This document shows, in pieces, positions 55,401 through 64,000 of a stretch of DNA of 64,000 nucleotides. How positions within the stretch are numbered: position 1 is the first letter of the stretch; each line of letters begins with the position of its first letter. The translations under genes were made by a program, and so were the position numbers. The notes beneath the pieces were generated by a model. It was given only the letters and a program-made list of their open reading frames with translations, had not been told where the DNA came from and did not search any database. Source of the DNA: an uncultured Bradyrhizobium sp. (lineage in GTDB: Bacteria > Pseudomonadota > Alphaproteobacteria > Rhizobiales > Xanthobacteraceae); assembly GCF_936943645.1 (NCBI RefSeq), contig NZ_CAKZJO010000085.1, positions 1 through 64,000 on the forward strand, given 5' to 3'.

Positions 55401-58316
55401 GGGAGCGGCAACAGCCTCGTCATCAGCGGCAGCAACGAGACGATCACGACGAGCAGCGTTGCCGCGGTGACGATTTCCGGCACAGGCAGCTCGGCAACCG
55501 TGACCGGTAACGGCAACGCGATCACCGTTGCAGGCACCAGCGACACGGTAACCCTTAACGGCACCGGAGACAGCGTGACGGTCAGCGGCAGCGCCGCTTC
55601 GATCGGTGCGTCCGCTGCGCTGGCCGTCACGATGACGGGCACCAGGAGCTCGGCCACCATCGGCGGCAGTGGTCACACGGTGACCATGACCGGCAGCAGC
55701 GATGTCGTCACTCTGACGGGGACGAGCGACAGCGTGACGGTCAGTGGAGCGGCGGCGACCGTGACCACCAGCAGCGCCACGAGCGTGACGTTGACCGGGA
55801 CAGGTAGCTCCGCCACGATCAATGGCAACGCCAATACGGTCGCCATCACCGGCACCGGCGAACGCGCAACGCTGTCGGGCAGCAATGCGGTCGTGACCAT
55901 CAGCGGTCTGAGCGACACGCTCGTGGTCAGCGGCAGCAATGCGTCCGTGACCACGACCAATGCCGCGACAATCACGGTGAGCGGAACTGGAAGCTCGGCG
56001 ACGGTGAGCGGTAACGCCAACAAGGTGTTGATCACGGGAACGAGTGACCAGGTTACGTTGAGCGGTACTGGCGACAGCGTCACCGTCAGCGGGGCGGGTG
56101 CCTCGCTGGCGATTACCAGCGGCAGCGCCTCCGTCACGACGACCAGCGCGGCGTCGATCGCCGTCAGCGGGAACGGCGTCTCGGCGACGGTCGCCGGTAA
56201 CGGCAATACGGTGTCGATTGGCGGCAGCAACGACGTGTTGACGGTAACTGGAAGCAACGCGATTGTGGGAATCTCCGGAACCGGCGACACCCTCACGATC
56301 AGCGGCAGCAACGCCTCCGTGAATGCGACCCATGCGGCGACGATCACGGTGAACGGTACGGCGAGTTCGGCTGCAATCACCGGCGATGACAACCTGGTGA
56401 CGATTGCAGGCACCAGCGATCAGGCAACACTCTCCGGCAACAATGTGTCGGTGAGCATCACGGGCACCGGCGCCACCCTGGCAGTGAGCGGCGGCAACGA
56501 GTCCGTCACGACGGCCCATGCGGCGGCGATCACGATCAGTGGTACCGGCAGCTCGGCAACCGTCACCGGCAACGGCAACAGTGTGGCGATTGCCGGAAGC
56601 AGCGACGTGGTGACGCTGAGCGGTACCGGTGGCAGCGTCAGTATTACCGGCGCGAGCGCGACGCTCGCGCTGAGCGGCAGTGCGTCGGTCGCAACCACCA
56701 GCGCGGCAGCCATCACCATCGCCGGCACGGGCAGCTCGGCCACGATCAGCGGGGACGGCAATCTGGTCGCAATGACCGGTGCCGGCGAGCAGGTGACCGT
56801 CGTCGGTAACGGCGCAATAGTCACGGTCACCGGCAGCAACGATAGCCTGGTGCTGGCCGGCAGCAACGACACGGTGATCACGAGCAGCGCGACGGAAATC
56901 ACGATTTCCGGCACGGCGAGCTCGGCGGTCGTCACCGGCGACGGCAACGCCGTCGGTATCGTTGGAGCAGGCGACAGCGTAACGCTGATCGGAGCAGGCG
57001 ACAGCGTCACCGTGAGCGGCAGTAGCGCCGTGGTGAATGCGTCGAACGCGCTTGCCGTGACCGTTACCGGCGCGGCAAGCTCGGCAACGATCGGCGGCGA
57101 TGGTCATGCCGTGACGATCAACGGGACCAGCGATGCCGTGACCTTGACCGGCATCGGCGACACCGTGACGATCACGGGGATCGGCGCCACGCTGAGCACG
57201 ACCAGCGCGGCATCGGTGACCGTGGCGGGCACGGGCAGCTCGGCGACGATCAGCGGTGACAGCGACACCGTTGCCATCACCGGCGACAGCGATCAGGTGA
57301 CGATCTCCGGTGACAACGAGATCGTCAGCATCACCGGCACCGGCGATACGCTCGTGATCGGCGGCGGCAGTGCTTCGGTCAGCACGGTCGCGGCAGCGGC
57401 AATCACCGTGGCGGGAACCGGCAGTTCGGCGGCCATCAGCGGCAACGGCGATACTGTTGCCGTCACCGGCACCAGCGATCAGGTGACGATAACCGGCGAC
57501 AACGAAGTCGTCAGCATCAGTGGTGCCGACGATGTGCTCGTGATCAGCGGCAGCAATGCCTCCGTCAGCACGACTAGCGCGGCATCGGTCACTGTGACGG
57601 GCACCAGCAGCTCGGCGGCGATCAGCGGCGACGGCGACACCATTGTCATTGCCGGCACCAGCGATCTGGTGACGGTAACCGGCGACAATGAGACCATCAG
57701 CATCGGTGGCACCGGCAACACGCTGGTCATCAGCGGCAGCAACGACACCGTGATCGCGAGCAGCGCCGCGGCGGTGACGCTCGCCGGTACAGGCAGCTCG
57801 CTTACCCTGGGCGGTGACGGCAATTCGGTCTCGATCACCGGAACCGGCGATCAGATCACGCTGACAGGCAACGGCGACACCGTGGCAATCGGTGGCATGA
57901 ACGGCTCCATCATCGCTTCCGGTACCAACGAGCTCTACCTTGCCGATCGCGGCAGCGGTCAGGTGACCATCGATAATGCCACCGCGCCGGGCGCGGCCGC
58001 GCAAGGCGAGCTGGACTTCGCCTCGGACGTCGCGAGCCAGGATCTCTGGTTCGTCCAGAGTGGAAACGATCTCGTTATCGATATCCTCGGCACGAATGAC
58101 CAGTTCACGATCAGCGACTGGTTCGGATCGAACCCGGCGGCGGCGCTGGCGGAGATAACCGCGGGAGACGGTCTGCATCTCGACAGTTCGGTGTCGCAGC
58201 TGGTCCAGGCGATGGCGTCGTATTCCAGCGCCAATCCCGGCTTCACGCCATCGACGGCAACGCAGATGCCGAGCGATCCGAGTCTTCAGTCGGCGATTGC
58301 TTCGGCATGGCACTAG
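52404..58316 (+). CDS. Giant (1970 aa) Gly/Ser/Thr/Val/Asn-rich repetitive protein with RTX-type nonapeptides, probable type I secretion substrate
   Basis: ATG after GGGGAGGCGAGA; beta-strand repeats; GNDTMTGTSGNDILDAKGGIDSVQGNGGDDAYVFHKGYG RTX-like block; C-terminus DLWFVQSGNDLVIDILGTNDQFTISDWFGSNPAAALAEI...LQSAIASAWH; followed by a T1SS ABC gene. Confidence 0.88.
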   Translation: MPNSTNVSNTTISLTDGSSLIVTGTNDTVLVNSGWVQLNAPGGNITVNGTNDTLSIASVGSSAVVNGSGAVVTLSAVGDTVTLNGNNESVTVAAGTTNTKVTLNGTGSTVSGQSGTTVVLTGTGSVATVVGDSNLIYVNGTSDQVTLAGTSDAMIVNGSYMTLSTSAVGYMTLNGTGNTVTLGGNGLTLNVGGVSDVATLTGTGATVSVNGSGSTVNVSGASVALRNGIVVGDGNTVSMTIGFPSYGVVNGNNETISISGDNATITGTGNNDTATLSGTGDRLSLTGNNHLVTLNGAYGTLGLNGTGDVVLVNSVGNTITTRSAASFTVSGTGSSAIISDAGNNHFVSMTGDQEVVTANGNSDTVVISGSADTVTLTGSYENIISSKAATITASGAYDDITVNSGSGAGTSSITLGGASGIVQANSGTTLRISATTGSVNVNDIETIVFGNNTNTVTIANGTGTITLVGVASVTAALAGTTGNDTMTGTSGNDILDAKGGIDSVQGNGGDDAYVFHKGYGQLTINNYSASNNNSLGTLSFFDATVLTSDVRIFRGGVGFGDLIIQIPSTGDEITVSGGFGNSANGLRQVLFADGTAWNMGYLGAHAGYDVNIDGSVSTINASNVLIQMPANNATVTVNGNNDPIVVTGTSDTVIVNGSNDTVTANATAVTVTGTGSAVTISGSGNAVSVTGTNDTATLVGTSDSVTVSGSNAIINTTNAVTATVTGTGSSATIGGNGDIVAITGTSDAVTLSGTGASVTISGAAAVLNAGGASIAVTANGSSAGITGNGNSVSITGSGEQITLTGNNASVTVGGTSDNLTISGSNASVSTANAASITVAGAASSAAILGDGNAVSMTGSSDQVTLTGNNAVVTITGAGASLAVSGSNASVTTSSASTITITGTASSATVTGDSDALSITGASDQVTLTGNGAVVTISGVSDSLVVSGSNETITTTSAAAIMLTGSGSTAIVNGGGNTISITGTSDRATVTGNGETVNIGGSGNSLVISGSNETITTSSVAAVTISGTGSSATVTGNGNAITVAGTSDTVTLNGTGDSVTVSGSAASIGASAALAVTMTGTRSSATIGGSGHTVTMTGSSDVVTLTGTSDSVTVSGAAATVTTSSATSVTLTGTGSSATINGNANTVAITGTGERATLSGSNAVVTISGLSDTLVVSGSNASVTTTNAATITVSGTGSSATVSGNANKVLITGTSDQVTLSGTGDSVTVSGAGASLAITSGSASVTTTSAASIAVSGNGVSATVAGNGNTVSIGGSNDVLTVTGSNAIVGISGTGDTLTISGSNASVNATHAATITVNGTASSAAITGDDNLVTIAGTSDQATLSGNNVSVSITGTGATLAVSGGNESVTTAHAAAITISGTGSSATVTGNGNSVAIAGSSDVVTLSGTGGSVSITGASATLALSGSASVATTSAAAITIAGTGSSATISGDGNLVAMTGAGEQVTVVGNGAIVTVTGSNDSLVLAGSNDTVITSSATEITISGTASSAVVTGDGNAVGIVGAGDSVTLIGAGDSVTVSGSSAVVNASNALAVTVTGAASSATIGGDGHAVTINGTSDAVTLTGIGDTVTITGIGATLSTTSAASVTVAGTGSSATISGDSDTVAITGDSDQVTISGDNEIVSITGTGDTLVIGGGSASVSTVAAAAITVAGTGSSAAISGNGDTVAVTGTSDQVTITGDNEVVSISGADDVLVISGSNASVSTTSAASVTVTGTSSSAAISGDGDTIVIAGTSDLVTVTGDNETISIGGTGNTLVISGSNDTVIASSAAAVTLAGTGSSLTLGGDGNSVSITGTGDQITLTGNGDTVAIGGMNGSIIASGTNELYLADRGSGQVTIDNATAPGAAAQGELDFASDVASQDLWFVQSGNDLVIDILGTNDQFTISDWFGSNPAAALAEITAGDGLHLDSSVSQLVQAMASYSSANPGFTPSTATQMPSDPSLQSAIASAWH
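53841..53950 (+). other. RTX/hemolysin-type calcium-binding nonapeptide block inside the giant protein
   Basis: TTGNDTMTGTSGNDILDAKGGIDSVQGNGGDDAYVF. Confidence 0.7.
54429..57794 (+). repeat. Nineteen consecutive 52-62-aa repeat units in three superblocks (a partial 20th unit starts at 57795)
   Basis: Units begin SSA(T/A)(V/I)xGxGN; short units (52-53 aa) at 54429, 54588, 55488, 55647, 56919, 57078; the remaining units are 61-62 aa; boundaries all lie in frame with 52404. Confidence 0.93.
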
Positions 58317-61300
58317 CTGGCGACATTGGCGCGGGTGCCGCAAGCTTCGAAGAGGCCGTCGATGCCCTGCGTGCCGGTCGTCTCGACCAAGCCGAGACCG
58401 CATGCCGGGCCATCCTGCAGGCGGTTCCCGGCCATCATGGTTGCATGAATGTGCTGGGCATTGCCGCGTTGTTGCGCGGACAGGTCGCTCCGGCGCGTGA
58501 GCATCTCGATCGGGCCGTCGCGCTTGCCCCCGAGAATGCCAGTTACCGCGTAAATCTCGCGAAGGTGCTCCAGTCGCTCGGAGCGCTGGACGAGGCGGAG
58601 CGGCATTTGCGCGACGCCATTCGTCTTGACCCCGCCGAGGTCGATGGCCGTCTTGGCCTGGCTCACCTGTTGCGGGCCGCGGGGCGGCTCGAGGAAGCTT
58701 CCAGCCAACTCTCGGAAGTGGTCCGGCTGCGACCCGACGATGCGGATGCGCGCGGTATCCACGCCAACCTGCTGCACGACCTCGGACGCATCGAGGATGC
58801 GGAGCTGCACTACCATGAGGCTTGTCGTATCAGGCCGGCATTTCCCGAAGTGCTCAACAATCTCGGCAATCTCTGCCAGTCGCGGGGACGTCTGGAGGAG
58901 GCCGAAACGCATTTCCGTCGTGCGTTGTCGTGCAGACCCGAGTTTCCGGAGACCTGCAACAATCTCGGCAATCTCCTGCGCGAGCTCGGCCGCTTCGAGG
59001 AGGCGGAGAGGTATTGCCGCGAGGCGCTACGGCTGCGGCCCGACTATCCGATAGCGCACAACAATCTGGGCAACGCATTGAAGGAGCGCGGCGTCTACGA
59101 CGCCGCCGAATTCCACTACCGCGAAGCGATCCGCCTGAGGCCGGATTATGGCGAGGTCTACAACAATCTCGGCTCGCTGTTCGGCGACTTTGCCGAGCTC
59201 GACAAGGCCGAGCACTGGTACCGCCGCGCCATCGAGCTGCGCCCCGGCTATTCGGAGGCCTTGGCCAATCTCGGAATGACGCTCCTTGGCGCCGGGAAAT
59301 TCGAGGAGGGATGGCAGACCTACGATGCCCACCGCAAGATCGAGCGGCGCGACGATCTCACCGGTGCGCAATGGAGCGGAGACGATCTCGATGGGCGCAC
59401 GCTGCTGATCTATGCCGAGCAGGGATTCGGCGATGTGCTTCAGTTCAGCCGGTTCGTGCCGCTCGCGGCAGGGCGCGGACGCATCGTCTTCGAGGTGCCG
59501 CGGCCGCTGCTCGGCCTCATGGCGCAAATGCCCGGCGTCGACCAGATCGTCGCGCGTGGTGACAAGCTGCCGCATTACGACGTCCGTTGCGCGCTGATGA
59601 GCCTGCCGCGTTGGCTGGGCATTACGTTCGACCGTATCCGGGGCGAAGCGCCTTATCTCGCCGCCGATCGCGGTCGTGTCGCCAGATGGCGTGACCGTGT
59701 CGAGGCGTTGCCGGGACTGCGCGTGGGTCTTGCCTGGGCAGGAAATCCCGCCCTGGCGAACGACAGGCGCCGCTCGATCGCGCTTCAAACGCTCGCTGGT
59801 CTCGGGGATGTAGCGGGCGTCTCGTTTGTGTCGCTCCAGAAAGGCGAGGCTTCGGCCCAGACATCGTCGCCGCCGCCTGGCCTCAACGTGCACGACTGGA
59901 CTGCAGAGCTTGCCGATTTCGCGGACACTGCGGCGCTGATCTCGACCCTCGACCTTGTGATTACCGTCGATACCTCGATCGTGCACCTGACGGGCGCGCT
60001 TGGCCGGCCGGTCTGGCTCCTCAACAGGTTCAACAGCTGCTGGCGCTGGCTGTTCGATCGCACCCGGAGCCCCTGGTACGCGACACTGCGGCAGTTCAAG
60101 CAGCCCGCGCCTGGCGATTGGGACGCCGTGGTCGCGGACGTCAGGACGGCACTTGCGGAGCGGGCAGCCAATGCGATGCAGCCGGGCGCCTTCGACGAGG
60201 CGCTGAGACATCACCAGGCCGGCGGCCTCGACCGTGCGGAGACGATCTACCGCCGCCTCTTGAACAGAAATCCCGATCACGCGTCCAGCCTCCACCTGCT
60301 CGGCGTCATCCATCTCCAGCGACGCGAGCACGCTCGCGCCGTCGACCTTATCGGCCGCGCGATCGAACTCGAGCCAAACGAGAGCAATTTCCGGCACAAT
60401 TTCGCCAACGCCCTTGGTGCCCTCGGTCGTCGTGCGGAAGCAGAGGCCCAGTATCGTGCTGCGGTCGACTTGGACGACAACAATGTGGACGCGCATGGCG
60501 CGCTCGGCATGCTGCTGCTGGAAACAGGACGGCTCGATGCCGCGGAGCCGCATCTTCAGCAAGCGTACCGCCTCAGACCGTCATCCGAGGTCGTCTGCAA
60601 CAATCTCGGAATCCTGCTTTGCCGCAAGGATGCGTTCGATGAAGCCGAGACGAAGTTTCGCGAAGCTTTGCGGATCAGATCCGATTTTGCCCCGGCGCAT
60701 GCCAACCTCGGCAGCATTTTGCGGGGGCACGGCGCGCTCGATCAGGCCGAAGAGCATTGCCGCCTTGCGCTTGCAAGCGACACGAACCTTGCCGAAGGAC
60801 ATTTCGTTCTCGCGCAGGTGCTCGAGGGGCGCGAGCGCTACGAAGACGCGGAGCAGGCCTATCGCAAGGCGATCGCGCTCAAGCCGGATTTCGCAGACTG
60901 GTACAATGACCTCGCCAAGCTGCTCGTCGATGGGCGCAGGCTCGACGAGGCCTGGTCCCTGTTCGACCAGACCCTGCGCATGCGGCCCGATCACCCCGAG
61001 GCCCATTGCAACCGCGCGATCGCGCGGTTGCTGACCGGCGATTACGCGGCGGGGTGGGCGGAATACGAGTGGCGATGGAAGCTGAAGAAGCGGCCTGGCC
61101 GGCTCGACGACTTCGCCCAACCGGTCTGGAACGGCGAGGACATCAGCGGCCGAACGCTTCTGATTCACGCCGAACAGGGATTTGGCGATACGATCCAGTT
61201 CTGCCGGCTGGTTCCGCTGTTGCGCAGCAGCGGCGCGCGCGTCGTCCTCGAAGTGCAGCGGGCGCTTGTGCCCTTGTTGAAGGATCTTCCCGGCGTCGAC

Positions 61301-61948
61301 GTCATCGTTCCGCGCGGCGATCCGATTCCGCATTTCGACGTCCATTGCCCGCTGCTCGGTCTTGCGCGTCTACTCGGGCTCTCGCTGACCGACGTGCCCG
61401 GTCAGGTTCCATATCTCGTTGCCGATCCCGTGCGGATGGAGACGTGGCAGAAGCGGATCCGCCACGTTGGGGGCTTTCGCGTCGGCCTTGCCTGGGCCGG
61501 CAGTCCGACGATGGCGGACGATCGCCGCCGCTCGATTCCGCCGGACCTTCTTGGGGAGCTTGCAGGCATCCCGGGCGTGTCGTTCGTCTCCTTGCAAAAG
61601 AGTGCTCCAGGGCAGGCGATTGCCGCACCGTCCGGCCTGGTGCTGCACGACTTCACCGACGAGTTGAACGATTTTGCCGATACCGCTGCCTTGATCGCCA
61701 ATCTGGATCTGACGATCAGCGTCGATACCTCGGTGATCCACGTTGCTGGTGCGCTGGGGCGCCCGGTCTGGCTTCTCAATCGCTTCAACGGTTGCTGGCG
61801 CTGGTTGCTCGATCGCAATGATTGCCCGTGGTATCCGACGTTGCGGCAGTTCCGCCAATCGCGACCGGGAGATTGGAGCAGCGTCGTCGCAGAGATCGCG
61901 CGTGCGCTCGAGGTCGCACATGGCCCGCTCGCGTCCGCGGCAGAATAG
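58307..61948 (+). CDS. Tandemly duplicated TPR + GT9-like glycosyltransferase-like protein (1213 aa)
   Basis: TPR repeats (NNLGNLLRELGRFEEAERYCREALRLRPDYPIAHNNLGNALKERG); two copies of LLIYAEQGFGDVLQFSRFVPL...GLAWAGNP...DFADTAALISTLDLVITVDTSIVHLTGALGRPVWLLNRFN; ATG overlaps the upstream stop by 10 bp. Confidence 0.85.
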   Translation: MALAGDIGAGAASFEEAVDALRAGRLDQAETACRAILQAVPGHHGCMNVLGIAALLRGQVAPAREHLDRAVALAPENASYRVNLAKVLQSLGALDEAERHLRDAIRLDPAEVDGRLGLAHLLRAAGRLEEASSQLSEVVRLRPDDADARGIHANLLHDLGRIEDAELHYHEACRIRPAFPEVLNNLGNLCQSRGRLEEAETHFRRALSCRPEFPETCNNLGNLLRELGRFEEAERYCREALRLRPDYPIAHNNLGNALKERGVYDAAEFHYREAIRLRPDYGEVYNNLGSLFGDFAELDKAEHWYRRAIELRPGYSEALANLGMTLLGAGKFEEGWQTYDAHRKIERRDDLTGAQWSGDDLDGRTLLIYAEQGFGDVLQFSRFVPLAAGRGRIVFEVPRPLLGLMAQMPGVDQIVARGDKLPHYDVRCALMSLPRWLGITFDRIRGEAPYLAADRGRVARWRDRVEALPGLRVGLAWAGNPALANDRRRSIALQTLAGLGDVAGVSFVSLQKGEASAQTSSPPPGLNVHDWTAELADFADTAALISTLDLVITVDTSIVHLTGALGRPVWLLNRFNSCWRWLFDRTRSPWYATLRQFKQPAPGDWDAVVADVRTALAERAANAMQPGAFDEALRHHQAGGLDRAETIYRRLLNRNPDHASSLHLLGVIHLQRREHARAVDLIGRAIELEPNESNFRHNFANALGALGRRAEAEAQYRAAVDLDDNNVDAHGALGMLLLETGRLDAAEPHLQQAYRLRPSSEVVCNNLGILLCRKDAFDEAETKFREALRIRSDFAPAHANLGSILRGHGALDQAEEHCRLALASDTNLAEGHFVLAQVLEGRERYEDAEQAYRKAIALKPDFADWYNDLAKLLVDGRRLDEAWSLFDQTLRMRPDHPEAHCNRAIARLLTGDYAAGWAEYEWRWKLKKRPGRLDDFAQPVWNGEDISGRTLLIHAEQGFGDTIQFCRLVPLLRSSGARVVLEVQRALVPLLKDLPGVDVIVPRGDPIPHFDVHCPLLGLARLLGLSLTDVPGQVPYLVADPVRMETWQKRIRHVGGFRVGLAWAGSPTMADDRRRSIPPDLLGELAGIPGVSFVSLQKSAPGQAIAAPSGLVLHDFTDELNDFADTAALIANLDLTISVDTSVIHVAGALGRPVWLLNRFNGCWRWLLDRNDCPWYPTLRQFRQSRPGDWSSVVAEIARALEVAHGPLASAAE

Positions 61949-62080
61949 TGCAGTGCAGGTCGATGGCACGATAAGATTTTGCGAAAGTTCCATCATCTTT
62001 CGGCGCATCGCAATCCTTGCCTGCCCGTGGGAAAGGTGTATTGGTCGATAGCGCGATCTAAAGTAGTGGCAGGGGCAGAA

Positions 62081-64000
62081 GTGGGTGTGGAAGCCGTACG
62101 TCAGGATACGGGGCTGCAGTGTCTTGCACTGCTGCTGCGATTTCATCAGATCGCTGTCGATCCCGCGCAGATCGCACATCAGTTCGCGGGCTCGGCGCTC
62201 GGCATTCAGGAAATGCTCCGCTGCGCCAAGCAACTCAAGCTGAAGGCGAGGGCGGTTCGCGAAGGCTGGTCCGGCCTCTCCAAGCTCTCCTTGCCCGCGA
62301 TCGTCGAACGGCATGACGGCACCTTCGCTATTCTGGGCAAGGTCGGAGCCGAAGACGTTCTCATTCACGACCCCCTGGTTAATCGTCCGCAGGTGATCAA
62401 GCGGGCCGAGTTCGAACAGGGCTGGACCGGCCGCATCGTGCTGATGACGCGGCGCGCGTCACTGTCCGATCTGGCGCGCCGCTTCGATATCACCTGGTTC
62501 CTCCAGGCCATGCACAAATACCGCCGGCTGCTTGGCGAGGTGCTGGTCGCGTCGTTCTTCCTGCAATTGTTTGCGTTGGTAACGCCGCTGTTCTTCCAGG
62601 TCGTGACCGACAAGGTGCTGGCGCATCGCGGCTACACGACGCTCGACGTGCTGGTGTTCGGCCTGATCGTCGTCTCAATCTTCGAGACCGTTCTCGGCGC
62701 GCTCCGGACCTATGTGTTCTCTCACACCACCAACCGGATCGACGTCGAGCTGGGCGCGCGCCTGTTCCGGCACCTGATCGCGCTGCCGATCGCCTATTTC
62801 GAGGCGCGACGGGCGGGCGATTCCGTCGCGCGGGTGCGCGAGCTCGAGAACATCAGGAACTTCCTCACCAGCTCGGCCCTGACCCTGGTGATCGATCTCG
62901 GCTTCACCTTCGTGTTCCTGGCGGTGATGTTCTACTATTCGCCGTTCCTGACCTGGATCGTGGTCGGCTCGTTCCCGTTCTATGTCGCGATCTCCGCCGG
63001 CGTCACCCCGATCTTCCGGGAGCGGCTGGACAAGAAGTTCGATCGCGGCGCCGAGAACCAGGCTTTCCTGGTCGAGAGCGTCAGCGCGATCCAGACCCTG
63101 AAGGCGATGGCGATCGAGCCGCAGATGCAGCGGCGCTGGGAGGAGCAGCTCGCAGGCTATGTCAGCGCCAGCTTCGACGTGCTCTCGCTCGGCAATTGGG
63201 CGAGCCAGTCGGTGCAGTTCATCAGCAAGCTCGTCACCGCGCTGACCCTTTATTTCGGCGCGCACCTCGTCATCGAGGGTAATCTGTCGGTGGGCGAGCT
63301 GATCGCCTTCAATATGCTGGCCGGGCGGGTGGCGCAGCCGGTGCTGCGGCTGGCCCAGCTCTGGCAGGATTTCCACCAGGCGCGGGTCTCGATCGCCCGG
63401 CTCGGCGACATCCTCAACGCCGCGCCCGAGCCGATGTTCGATCCCTCGCGAGCAACGCTGCCGCCGATCAAGGGTGAGGTGATCTTCGACCACGTCAATT
63501 TCCGCTACCGGCCGGATACCTCGCTGGCGCTGCAGGACGTCTCGCTGAAGGTGCTGCCCGGACAGGTGATCGGCATCGTCGGCCCCTCGGGCTCGGGCAA
63601 GTCGACGCTGACGAAGCTGATCCAGCGGCTCTACGTGCCGGAGGCCGGCCGTATCCTGATCGACGGCATCGACCTGACCGTTGCCGACGTCGCCTGGCTG
63701 CGGCGCCAGATCGGCACGGTGCTGCAGGAGAATGTGCTGTTCAATCGCACCATCCGCGAGAACATCGCGCTCGCCGATCCCGGCATGGCGATGGAACGGG
63801 TGATCGCCGCAGCCGAGCTTGCCGGCGCGCACGAGTTCATCCTGGCGCTACCGGATGGGTACAACACCGTGGTCGGCGAGCGCGGCGCCAGCCTGTCGGG
63901 CGGACAGCGGCAGCGCATCGCGATCGCGCGGGCGCTGGTCACCAACCCCCGCGTCCTGATCTTCGACGAGGCCACCAGCGCGCTCGACTACGAGAGCGAG
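62081..64000 (+). CDS. Type I secretion system ABC permease/ATPase with degenerate C39-like N-terminal domain, 3' end cut by window
   Basis: Not in the ORF track because it is open at the window edge. Translation gives [30 protein letters not shown] region, [71 protein letters not shown] start with AGGGG ribosome-binding site inferred. Confidence 0.92.
   Translation, partial: MGVEAVRQDTGLQCLALLLRFHQIAVDPAQIAHQFAGSALGIQEMLRCAKQLKLKARAVREGWSGLSKLSLPAIVERHDGTFAILGKVGAEDVLIHDPLVNRPQVIKRAEFEQGWTGRIVLMTRRASLSDLARRFDITWFLQAMHKYRRLLGEVLVASFFLQLFALVTPLFFQVVTDKVLAHRGYTTLDVLVFGLIVVSIFETVLGALRTYVFSHTTNRIDVELGARLFRHLIALPIAYFEARRAGDSVARVRELENIRNFLTSSALTLVIDLGFTFVFLAVMFYYSPFLTWIVVGSFPFYVAISAGVTPIFRERLDKKFDRGAENQAFLVESVSAIQTLKAMAIEPQMQRRWEEQLAGYVSASFDVLSLGNWASQSVQFISKLVTALTLYFGAHLVIEGNLSVGELIAFNMLAGRVAQPVLRLAQLWQDFHQARVSIARLGDILNAAPEPMFDPSRATLPPIKGEVIFDHVNFRYRPDTSLALQDVSLKVLPGQVIGIVGPSGSGKSTLTKLIQRLYVPEAGRILIDGIDLTVADVAWLRRQIGTVLQENVLFNRTIRENIALADPGMAMERVIAAAELAGAHEFILALPDGYNTVVGERGASLSGGQRQRIAIARALVTNPRVLIFDEATSALDYESE

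Noticed and set aside
54105-58403. 1432-aa open reading frame on the minus strand antisense to the giant repeat gene
   Set aside because: It mirrors the repetitive, low-stop codon composition of the sense gene, is Arg/Ala/Asp-rich and lacks recognisable domains. The sense ORF has a ribosome-binding site, RTX motifs and a secretion-type C-terminus.
59027-60562. 511-aa antisense ORF within the TPR protein gene
   Set aside because: GC-rich antisense artefact; the plus strand encodes clear TPR and glycosyltransferase-like motifs.
62675-63832. 385-aa minus-strand ORF at the right end
   Set aside because: Antisense to the T1SS ABC transporter, whose Walker A, signature and Walker B motifs are clear on the plus strand; the transporter was missing from the ORF track only because it lacks an in-window stop.

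Overview
The window is GC-rich alphaproteobacterial DNA. Gene style suggests a Bradyrhizobium-like genome, but that is inference. I assign about 48 coding regions in four blocks. (1) 1-5.5 kb: a minus-strand branched-chain-amino-acid-type (Liv) ABC transporter operon with an AraC regulator; an SDR dehydrogenase follows. (2) 6.6-12.5 kb: a plus-strand sugar-uptake operon (binding protein, two permeases, Gfo/Idh oxidoreductase, ThuA-like protein, LacI regulator) with no ATPase gene of its own. (3) 12.5-51.7 kb: a very large surface-glycan locus. It contains a carbamoyltransferase, an SxtJ-family protein, a DUF5989-like small protein, several glycosyltransferases, an O-antigen-ligase-like protein, two sulfotransferase-like proteins, CysD and CysNC for PAPS supply, two MBOAT O-acyltransferases with SGNH-type partners, a split transketolase, sugar epimerases/dehydratases, methyltransferases, a B12-binding radical SAM enzyme, an aldo-keto reductase and a Wzm/Wzt ABC exporter. 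(4) 52.4-64 kb: a 1970-aa repetitive secreted-type protein, an overlapping 1213-aa protein made of two TPR + glycosyltransferase-like modules, and a type I secretion ABC transporter that runs off the window. The most interesting signals are: the tight three-gene unit of block 4, whose giant protein has an exact hierarchical repeat (53-aa and 62-aa units in superblocks); a ~46-aa W-N-E...YL..NPDV...HY..G..EGR repeat shared by three otherwise distinct cluster proteins; and candidate regulatory dyads in divergent intergenic regions. No rRNA, tRNA, CRISPR array or transposase was recognised.
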